64,000 bases of DNA, from assembly GCA_964017235.1 (NCBI GenBank), contig OZ024930.1, forward strand, positions 150,784,221 to 150,848,220, written 5' to 3'. The DNA comes from Sabellastarte sp. h YS-2021. Its lineage: Eukaryota > Annelida > Polychaeta > Sabellida > Sabellidae. A model generated the notes under the pieces. It was not told where the DNA came from. It ran no database searches and was given only the letters and a program-made list of their open reading frames with translations. Made by a program: the position numbers and the translations under genes. Below, one piece after another: positions 55,640 through 64,000 of this stretch; position 1 is the stretch's first letter, and every line of letters begins with the position of its first letter.

Positions 55640-56470
55640 AGTATGATGACCCTACTTAATCTTGAAGCAGGGTCAAAGGTCATGATTTCCTCTAAGTTGC
55701 TTTTACATTTGGAAGCCCTGGAACCAATAATAAGGGAGATATAAGAGCCTCTTAGTGTGATGACCAAATTGACCTTGAAGCAGTGGTTAAAGGCCAAATT
55801 CAGCACCTTTTAAAGATTTGCAGGCCATGTCATCCAAGAGTTTAGTTTCAAGCCAAAGGAGCAATACTAAGGGAAATATAAAGCCATTTCTGTATGATAA
55901 CCCCACTTGATTTTGAAGCAGGGGACAAAGCTCCAATTCAACACCTTCAAAAGATTTGCAGGCCATGATTTCTTATAAGTTGCTTCAGATTTAGTAGCCC
56001 TAGAACCAATATTAAGGGCGATATAACAACGTTTTAGTATGTTGACCTAAACTGACCTTCAATCAGGGATCAAAAGGCCAAATTAGGCATTTGCTAAAGA
56101 TTTGCAGGCCATGACCTGCAACAGGTTAATTTCACATTTTCAAGCCACAGGGGCAATAATATGGGAAATATAAAGCCTTTTATTTTAAGATGGCCATGGT
56201 TTCCCATAAGTTGTTTCATATTTGGAAGCTCTAAAACCAATAATAAGGGAGATATGAGAGCCTTTCGAACAGGGATCAAAGGCTAAATTCGGCACTTGCT
56301 TAAGATTTCCAAGCCCATTTCCAATAGGTTGTTTTAGATTTTAAAGCGACAAGAGCATGATATAAGGCCATTTCAGTATGATTACCCCACTTGACCTAGA
56401 AGCAGGGGTCAAAGGTACAAGATTTGGCTATGATTTCCTATAAGTTGTTTTCTCATTCCAAACCCTAGGA
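55640..56470. repeat. Diverged satellite A units (left arm)
   Basis: TTGAAGCAGGGGTCAAAGG, TTTGCAGGCCATGATTTC, AAGTTGCTTC and CAATAATAAGGGAGATATA recur about every 135-150 bp. Confidence 0.7.
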
Positions 56471-57355
56471 CCCATGGTAAAGAAAATATTAGGCCTTTTG
56501 GATATGATATTCGCAAATCTGATGAAGCCAGCTACAATATTTTAATTTTTGGAACATCATAATTATTTTTGAACAGTTAGCCATGACGGCCATTTTATTT
56601 GTTTTAAATGATGACAAAATTTTGGACAGACAGGTTTTCATAGTCATAAACATTCTCTGCAAATTTGGTGAAAATACTTTCATAAATGAATGAGATATAA
56701 AGATTTATGTAAAAACATGATAAATGGGCATACACATATACACACACATGGAAGGCATTTTATAATCTTCCAACCCGGGCTTTAGCTGGTGAAAGATACA
56801 AATGCAACTGTAATAATAGTTTCAGTTAAAAAGGGCCCTTTTTTAATTAAGCATTCCTTGAAAAGGGGATGCTTTGTTTTCACCCCCAATTTCCAGCCAC
56901 CCCCACTGCATTGTGATCTCACTTGAATATCTCCCTTGATATTAGGCCTGTCAAAATATATTTGAAAATTATCTTCTATAGGCATGGAAAAAATTTTGAC
57001 CAGCTTAAATTTGACCTTTGGCCTTTATCAAGTTCACATGTCATGAAGAGCAAAAACAATTTTTTTCTTGTACTTCCATTCCAGCTTTTCTCAGAAAGTA
57101 AAGATTGTAGGTCAACCAAATTTGGTAATCATATTCAGGAATTAAGGAGCATAAAAAAGTTCAATATCACATTGAAATATGACACTTGGGTTTTAAAAAT
57201 GGCAACCTCTTGTTAAGGCTACCTTAAAATTAATCAAATCAGGCACTGTTTCTATGATGTGTTCACACGACAGAGATAGTTCAAATGTCAAATATTTCCT
57301 TTATTAGAGGATTTACAGCTTCAGAATTTTTTGGAAGGTGACAGAAATCCACAGG
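56471..57355. other. Centre of the large inverted repeat
   Basis: Includes a YY1-module relative (ACGGCCATTTTATTTGTTTT, 56585-56605), a CACACA-rich tract and a degenerate terminal hairpin (56764-56792) like that at 32035-32059. The rest is unassigned. Confidence 0.45.
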
Positions 57356-58600
57356 CTCGGATTCTTTTGATACGGTCAGATTTGACCTTGGGCCCCTCCT
57401 TCGAGGTCAAATGAGGATGAGGATAGCCAAACTTAAAAGTGCTTGTATAGCTTAATACAGTTTTGGGATGTGGAACTGACATTTTGAAAATCATGGGGTT
57501 AGAGTCTTCTGTTGTGGTCAGATTTGACCTTGGGACCCTTCTTTAAGGTCAAACAAGTATAGCTTAACCTCAAATTCTTAAACCTCACTTATTATTGGTC
57601 CTAGAGGTTTGCAATGTCAAGCCAAATTATAGGTAATCATGGGCTGGGAATCTTCTAATGTGGTCAAATTTGACCTTGGGCCCCTCCTTCTAGGTGAAAT
57701 GAGGATAGGTAAAATTAAAAGTGCTTATAATTAGTCCTTGTGGTTTGCAATGTCAAAGCAACTTGTAAGGTAATCATGGTCTGGGAATCTTTTGATGTTG
57801 TCAGTTTTGACCTTGGACCCCTCCTTATTTTCCTTTTCACATTAAGCATTTAACATTTCATATAAAATTGGAAGCTGTAGGGACACTCTGTTTTTAGGTC
57901 CAAAAACCTTTTCTAGTTTAGAAGTTTAAGACAGAAAAGTATTCAAAGTATTGCCATGGTAATGGCTGTTGCCATATACCCTCCAAAGCCTAACCAGCTC
58001 TAGATCCTGTTAGGAAAAACACATCCTGAAAATCCATGCATGGATTTAGGCTGTGGAACACCCATAAACTTTAAGACCCAAAAATCCCAAATGTGTTGCC
58101 ATGTTAACAATTGTTGCTGGATACCCCCAAAAGCCTAATCATCTCTAGATTCTTTTGGGGTAAATATATCTTGAAAATTTGTTGAAAATCCATTCATGCG
58201 TTTAGGGTGTGCAATACCTAAAACTTTTATGATTAAAAAAATTGTAAAAGTTTCTGCCAGATACCTGCCACTGCTGCCACTGCAAATGCCACCCAGATGG
58301 CATGGGGATGACAATAACCCCACTCTTTTTGGGCTAGGGTTAGAGTGCTTATAAGTTGCCTATTATGCCTACAGGTGTTGGATGTTGAACAAACCTATAG
58401 GAACTTGTTTGCTTAGAATCTGTTGATGTTTGATGTCACATTTGACCTTTGGCCTCTTATTTAAGGTCAAACCAGGGATGCCAACATTAAAAGTGCTGAT
58501 ATCTCGCTTATTATTGGTCTGAGACCTTTGGTATATCAAATTAATCTATTGCAAAGTACTAGTATTCAAATCATTTGACCTTTAAACCTGCCTTTAAGAT
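57356..58600. repeat. Inverted satellite A units with unassigned insert
   Basis: TTTGACCTTGGGCCCCTCCT and CTTAAAAGTGCTT in reverse orientation recur at 57378, 57530, 57670 and 57810, and again at 58440-58520. The stretch 57840-58400 shows two similar 180-bp blocks (TTGCCATG.TAA.GGCTGTTG, ATACCCYCCAAAGCCTAA). Confidence 0.65.
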
Positions 58601-58604
58601 AGAA

Positions 58605-58785
58605 AATAGCATCAGAGATGCCCGTACCCCACAACCTGGGGAAATAGTTTCCAATTCCATGAGATATAGAAGTAGAGAAACAGTACAAAGATTGAGACAC
58701 TTTCAGAGCAGTGTCAGTAATATAAAGGTCCTAATAATGTTTAAGTGTAGAAAATAACATCTAACAGAAAGGAAATGCATGTAAA
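58605..58785 (+). repeat. Dispersed repeat AAATAGCATCAGAGATGCC (copy 2)
   Basis: Closely matches 17191-17350 over its length, starting with the GCATC-AGA-GATGC hairpin. Confidence 0.7.
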
Positions 58786-59119
58786 AATAGAATATTAATG
58801 CAATACAATTCAATAGCAAGATGACCATATTAATCAGTAAACTAAAAGCTGTAAAATTTATTTATTGGAGATCTGTCAATGGAAATAGCACTATTATGTA
58901 AAAGTGCATATAATAATCACTTTCAGAAATCCATATATCTTTGTCATAAAAAAGATGTCTCAAACATGGCAGGTGAACACACTTTGGCAGGTCCAAGGTT
59001 ACAGATCACACAATGACTTTGCATACCTACACTGCCCAACCAATGACCCATCCAAGAATCATCTTTCTACACCTTACGGAATCCAAGAAATAGCACAAAC
59101 AAAATTTTAAAACACATGG

Positions 59120-59540
59120 TCACTGTGAAATGGTCAAAGGTCAAATCAAGGTAACGCCGTGATTTTGCACACCTACAACCCCTAAGCAACAACCCTACCA
59201 AATATCAACTTCTTACACTTCAGAGATATAGCCCGGACAAAATTTTTATGGTCATGGTCACTATGGCAAGATGAAAGGTCAAATCAAGTTCACAGCATCA
59301 TGTTGCACACTTACAGCCCCCAACCAATGTCCCTACCAAGTACAACTCCTACACCTTACGGTTTCTGAGATATAGCCCAGACAATTGGTCAAGGTCACTA
59401 CAAAAAGGTCAAAGGTCAAATCAAGGTCAAACCATGACTTTGCACACCTATAATTACCGTCCAATGTCACGACCAAGTATCAACTTCCTACACTTTTGCA
59501 GTTTCTGAGATACAGCATGGGCAAACTTTTTCCCGCCACC
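59120..59540. repeat. Satellite F inverted units (right arm)
   Basis: GTCAAAGGTCAAATCAAGG, TTGCACACCTAC, CCAAGTATCAACTTCCTACA and TTTCTGAGATATAGCC recur about every 140 bp. AGGTCAAAGGTCA at 59406-59418 is a DR1 arrangement. Confidence 0.75.
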
Positions 59541-59714
59541 AAGCCAAACCTCTGACCACCTACCCCATCCCCCACCTACCTTCCCGAATGCTCACCCCTC
59601 CACCTGGACACCATGGGTAAAAACAATACCCCGACAGGTCTTAAGGCATGTGGGGTAAAAAGGGGTAGCCAATCTCAGATGTTACCATATCTGATTTATT
59701 ATTGGCCTGAGGAG

Positions 59715-60140
59715 CTCCTGTCCTTTTTAAAATGGCCATAGTGGGAAACTGAGTCTCAAAAGTCGCAACAGTGGAATAAGTCAGCCCTTCCTCGTTTTAA
59801 AGTGGCCCCAGTGGGTAAGGCAGCTCTTTTCACTTTAAAATGGTCACAGTGGGATGTTGAGCCTCAAAAGTGACAACAGTGGGATAGGTCCACCAATCCC
59901 TGCCCTTGTGTACACAGTGGTGGGATAGGCAGCTCTTCTGATTTGTAAAATGGCCACAGTGGGATGCTCAACCTCAAAAATGTCCACAGTGGGATCGGTC
60001 AGCCCTTCCTCGCCCTTGTGTGTGCACAGTGGGATAGGCCGAATTTTTTTTCTTTGAAATAATGCATCCTCTTCCTTTGGTTAAAGCAGCTTCCCACCAC
60101 ATCCGGCCATAGCCGGCTGCCTATCCCACTGTGTACATGC
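59715..60140. repeat. Satellite G inverted units (right arm)
   Basis: AAAATGGCCACAGTGGGATG, CCTCAAAAGTGACAACAGTG and GTGCACAGTGGGATAGGC are reverse complements of the 52490-53980 unit; more diverged than the left arm. Confidence 0.8.
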
Positions 60141-61046
60141 ACCATCCCACTATGTCATCCTCTCCATAGCGCTGAACCTACCTCTCAAAATTTCATGGGA
60201 CAAATTATGCAAAAATCACAAAGGGGTTCAGCGAAGAAAAGAGATTATTAAGAGAGACCCGGGTCTGACTGTTTGAGACCCAACGAACCCCACAGAAGCA
60301 TCCAATGAGCCCCATATTTTATCACTGACGAACACTATTTTTTAGACCAAAATACATAATTTTAAAACAAATATCACCAATATTTTCTCTATTTGACTAC
60401 ATATCATTTCACACAATCCAACACAATTATAATCAACCAGTCCAACTAGAATTTTAAGTTGATCCAGTCAACACCAACCAGCCACACTCGATAAGATGAC
60501 TCAGTGAGCACCTAATATTTTCAGAAAAGATGTCTAACCAGTTCCACTCTGGTTACAACGTGACTCAGAGAGCACTCGGGGAAGATACCCCACTAGTCCC
60601 ACTCTAGTTATAAGATGACTCTGAGTGCAAAGATTTATGTTTAACTCATGACTACAGCATTTTGCTACCTTCAACTCGCTACCACATCTTGCCATCAGTT
60701 ATCTCAAACTTAAAATACTTGATCTTAAAGCAGCATTTTTACTAAAATATTGATAGGAAATGCCACAGGATTCTAGTACCTCATATATTTCCTATGAGCT
60801 GTGTTTGAGATAAGATATAATAATATATTATAAGTATAATAATATATGCTTGACTGCATCAGAACAATGACATGGAATGCACCAGGGCATTTCTTCACCC
60901 TTCAACAGATAGCTGTGTGTGAAATAGGTGTGTGATATACGGGCTCAAGTTATAAAGATTTCCTCCCTATGTGATAAAACTGTCCAAACATAAAAATCTC
61001 CAACAGTAGGGTTTATTTGAAACAGTTTGTTATCAGGATATGCATT
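60141..61046. other. Unassigned with a small tandem repeat
   Basis: At 60462-60632 three diverged copies of about 65 bp (CCACTCTGGTTA...GATGACTCAGAGAGCAC) follow one another, each with TGACTC. No gene recognised. Confidence 0.45.
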
Positions 61047-61583
61047 TCACTTTTGTTTAAAAACCCTATTTATATTCACTTTCAAGTCTGTATAGGGGAC
61101 TTTCAAGTCTAAAACATTAAAATTCAAGGCCTGTTTGGCAAGCTTATCTGCTTTTTCATTGCCCCTTATGCCTACGTGACTAGGAACCCAAGCTAAAAAA
61201 ACTTTTTATTCACCAACAAACAATCATTAAAAAGCTTTAAAATATCTTGAATGAAAGGATGATCACAGTTGCTGCTATCAAGAGCTTGAAGACTAGATAA
61301 AGAATCAGTGATTTTGTTTGTTTATTTGGGGTTTTACGTCGCTTTCAACACTGTACAGGTCATATCACGACGGGTAGTTGGAAGGGCAGAGGAAACCAGT
61401 ACATATAGTTCGCTAGGGTTGTGTACTGTAAACTGCCGACCAACGGCAAGCAACTACCAGCTTTCCCACTTACGACCATGACGGGGATCGAACCCCGGCC
61501 GCAGAGGTGGGAGGCGAGAGTGTTACCACTCTGCCACCGTGGCCCCCTAAAGAATCAGTGAATATGATAAAACGATTCTTCTA
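61047..61583 (-). pseudogene. LINE RNase H domain relic, split by a SINE
   Basis: The minus strand encodes NRFIIFTDSLSSLQALDSSN, then CDHPFIQDILKLFNDCLLVN and, after a one-base shift in a T-run near 61200, AWVPSHVGIRGNEKADKLAK followed by QALNFNVLDLKVPYTDLKVN and a stop at 61047. FTDS and HVGIRGNEKADKLA are RNase H signatures of I/jockey-type LINEs, and PYTDLK is the usual following block. The SINE at 61312-61547 is inserted just after FTDSLS. No RT remains upstream. Confidence 0.85.
61312..61547 (-). mobile_element. tRNA-derived SINE, copy 2
   Basis: Same family as 52115-52349. On the minus strand the A-box lies at 61526-61536 and the B-box at 61485-61495. It is flanked by TAAAGAATCAGTGA on both sides (61298-61311 and 61548-61561), a clean 14-bp target duplication inside the LINE relic. 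The tail is AAATAAACAAACAAA-like. Confidence 0.94.
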
Positions 61584-62400
61584 ACTTTTACTGACATTTA
61601 TTCGATTTTATCTGGTTTGCTTGATTTATTTTCAGATCCGGTTACATTGAATAATTGCTTTTATATTATTACAAGTTGACAGAAATACTCAGTAAATTTG
61701 GTTGAATATTTTTTTAATTTTCTGTCATTTTGACAGACGGATGGGGTTTCCCTCCAATTTGTTTACAAACAAATGCTCATGATTTTGACAGTTCTTACAA
61801 CTGTGAGTAATTCTTAACTTGTAATGGGGTCATTTCTAGCTGTGGTTATGTAATAATGCCGGTGTAAATATTATTTTGACTGCAGTTATGTATTACATCT
61901 TAGGGTTCTTATATTTACATTTTGACTGATAACTATATTTTCTTTGTGATAGCTATGTTACATATTTGATTGAATACTACAGTGCGATTATTTTGACTTA
62001 GTCAGATGCTGCAGTATTATTACCGTTATGGTTCATTAAATCTCGTATTTATTTAGTTGTTCATATGCCACCATGACTTTGTTGTTCTAATAGTTTAATG
62101 AACAGTATTATACCATTTTTGGTCACATTTCTGTACATTTTTGTTTTACCATATATATAGAGCTATGATTATTTAAATAAATATATATTTAAGAATATAT
62201 TATTGCTTGTTTTTTAGAACTTTTAACTGATAAGTTATCATCAGCTGAGTATATTGGCACAGGCGTCAATAATTACAACTCTGTTGGTGATTTTCCAATC
62301 CAAACCTGAGATCTTTTTTTTGTGACTTGTTTAATGGTGTCTTTGTGTTGAATGTTATGGTATATGGTGAATGTGAGAGTTTGAGTGTTTCATTGCATGT
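61584..62400. other. Unassigned, AT-rich
   Basis: No repeat or coding frame supported. Could include the LTR of the gag-bearing element downstream, but no LTR ends or primer-binding site could be fixed. Confidence 0.3.
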
Positions 62401-62960
62401 CATTATTCACACAAGTGAACTATTTTGCTGAGGTGATATAAAATAGTGACAGACTTATTTTATTCATATTCTTACACTTTGCGTTTGCGATACTGTGTGA
62501 CTGGTTATTGTTAACATGTATATTCGCGGTACCAAGGTGAATATTTAATGACATAAAACAGTAATTATTTGGATGTGAATTACTGTTCACATGTGGTATT
62601 CTATGAAGGTTTTAAACCTTACCTGAATACAATAGTGATATAAAACAGTAATCGGTTGCTTGTTATACTTTTATTTATTACCCGAGGTGAATTACTGAAT
62701 GATATAAAACAGTGATTTGTGTGAATCTGTTTTGTTTGGTGAGTTGTTGAAATAACACAAAAGTAACAGCACAAAAAGTGTTGTTACTAAGGTGTATAGA
62801 GTGGTGTGTATGCAAGTTTGATTGTGGTATTACTGTAGCACAGTAGTAACAACAGAGGGTGAATTACTATATGGTGATATAAACAATAATACAAGGGTAG
62901 TACTGTGAATGAATAAAGTACTTGCATCACGAGTGACAACACAAAGATTTCTGCCTTGAG
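62401..62960. repeat. Degenerate tandem repeat upstream of gag
   Basis: GATATAAAACAGTGAT-like blocks preceded by GTGAATTACTG recur near 62436, 62548, 62628, 62700 and 62875 with a spacing of 70-170 bp. May be part of an LTR or leader. Confidence 0.5.
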
Positions 62961-63120
62961 GTGTAACACTTAAGTGAACAACAGTAACATCAAGGAGTCA
63001 GTTTAAAACAGTTTTGCTTACATAAGCATTCGTCTGTGTCATCGTTTGTGTTAGCAACGCTATTTCTTTGATTTTTGATTAGCTGGTTATCATTTTGACA
63101 GTAGGTTTCTAACCTTAGGA

Positions 63121-64000
63121 ATGACTTCTATGAAATCTAATAGTTGGATTCAGGTGGTGTCTGATTGGATTCCCAAGTGGCCGAGAAAAAGGGGCAAGGG
63201 ACAGGGGAATGTGACTGGGCTAGATGAAGAATTACAGTTTAATAGGATTCCCGATAGGTATTCCAAAGGTAAACTGAATAGGTCAGCTCCAGTCAGTCAG
63301 ACCTATTTTCCAGCACATTTGTTGCAAGAAAAATATAAGGATGAAAATGAGGTTTACTATGATACTTCAGATGAGTTGAGTGAGCATGTAAGACATTCCA
63401 CACCTGTTCCTACAAGTAGAAGGGGGAAGGCCAAAAGCAGAATGATAGTGATACTGGGTTAAGACCTGAGTCAGAGGTAAGGCCACCACAGAGGGATGGG
63501 TACGTATATGGTCGGTCTGTCAACACAAATGTAGGTGTACAAAGGAGACCAATACATATTTCATCTGAGCTAGTTCTTCCAAACCTGTGTTAGACTAAAG
63601 GGAATAAGCCGGTGGATAATATTCCAGGAGGGTCAGTCGGTGAAAACAGGTCACGTAAAAGGCGATTTGGGTGTAAACAGCGTGAGCCAGAAAAATTTGA
63701 TGGGGAAACAACCGAATGGAGTGACTACCTCCAGCACTTTAAAACTTTTGCAGAGTGGAATGGGTGGTCCTATGAAGAAAAGGGCATGCAGTTAGCCATG
63801 AGCTTACAGGGTCAGGCCCAAAGGGTGCTGGGTGATGTTGCACATTATGGGGAAACTGAGGATTATGACAGTTTACTTAGTGAATTATCTAGGAGGTTTA
63901 ATCCTGCAGAAAGAGAAACTATTTACAGAATAGATTTTCGGAATAGGATTCATAGGTCAAATGAATAAGTGATGGAGTATGGATATACCCTACATAGGTT
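63121..64000 (+). pseudogene. Ty3/gypsy-like gag (partial, decayed)
   Basis: The first frame (63121-63462) is a basic N-terminal part. After a broken stretch, the second (63612-63968) reads PEKFDGETTEWSDYLQHFKT, then FAEWNGWSYEEKGMQLAMSL and QGQAQRVLGDV...LSELSRRFNPAERETIYRID. This is the capsid-like region of retrotransposon gag proteins, with the W...L..F, SLQGQA and RFNP signatures. An in-frame TAA at 63966-63968 interrupts it, and homologous sequence (VMEYGYTLHR) continues to the window edge. At least one frameshift and one stop mean this copy is inactive; pol would lie beyond the window. Confidence 0.75.

Larger units (their letters stand above)
52490..60140. repeat. Large diverged inverted repeat, about 7.6 kb overall
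   Basis: The left side reads satellite G, a segment with TATAAGGCCATTTTACCCCA and TTTTCACCCATGGTGTC (54620-54700), satellite F (54780-55340), satellite A-like (55640-56470). The right side reads the same blocks inverted: A-like (57360-57840 and 58430-58600), F (59120-59540), the segment ACCATGGGTAAAAACAATAC (59609-59628) and satellite G (59715-60030). The mirror order is clear although sequence identity is modest. Confidence 0.7.

Noticed and set aside
61485..61536. tRNA gene (A and B boxes)
   Set aside because: Boxes belong to the SINE head; the sequence continues into a SINE body and tail with target duplications, and no complete tRNA fold is evident.
62401..63120. Defined LTR of the gag-bearing element
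   Set aside because: No TG...CA ends, duplicated LTR or primer-binding site could be located by eye.

Overview
This is eukaryotic, repeat-saturated DNA from an animal, most likely a marine invertebrate and plausibly a bivalve mollusc. The reasons are spliced exons with GT-AG borders, DIRS-type and Ngaro-type tyrosine-recombinase retrotransposons, LINEs, tRNA-derived SINEs, and many satellite arrays with units of 130-170 bp. The species cannot be named from the sequence alone.

Only one ordinary host gene is supported: a secretory-type cyclophilin (peptidyl-prolyl isomerase, B/C-like) on the minus strand. Three coding exons are visible (37490-37691, 9962-10084, 5383-5612). Their phases match and they give 184 residues; the signal-peptide exon is not recognised. 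Its 27.4 kb first visible intron is almost wholly nested mobile elements and satellites.

Layout. 1-2701: 5' part of a DIRS element (minus), cut by the window edge. 2702-5382: satellite, LINE relic and 3' flank of the cyclophilin gene. 5613-9961: intron with satellites A and D. 10085-37489: the giant intron. It holds a 5.1 kb element with inverted ends (12089-17208) carrying 147-bp and 168-bp satellites and a nested 1.18 kb inverted-repeat element. It also holds satellites C and E', a DIRS element (19681-27342) with a LINE in its recombinase gene, and a second DIRS element (28267-36887) carrying a hairpin-ended satellite element. 37692-47605: DNA-transposon-like inverted-repeat elements, including ones with clear 8-bp and TA target duplications, and a fold-back satellite. 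47771-52100: an Ngaro-like element (plus) with reverse transcriptase, RNase H and tyrosine recombinase, split by a 780-bp palindromic element. 52115-60140: a SINE and a large diverged inverted repeat of about 7.6 kb. 60140-64000: a LINE RNase H relic split by a second SINE, then a decayed gag-like gene of a Ty3/gypsy-type element running off the window.

No autonomous element here is fully intact. All carry stops, frameshifts, deletions or insertions, although several domains are well preserved. The most unusual feature is the recurrent architecture of satellite arrays closed by perfect 10-12 bp hairpins with matching inverted ends, which suggests the arrays travel as non-autonomous (Helitron/Helentron-like) elements. 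Several satellites also carry regularly spaced nuclear-receptor-like and YY1-like motifs.
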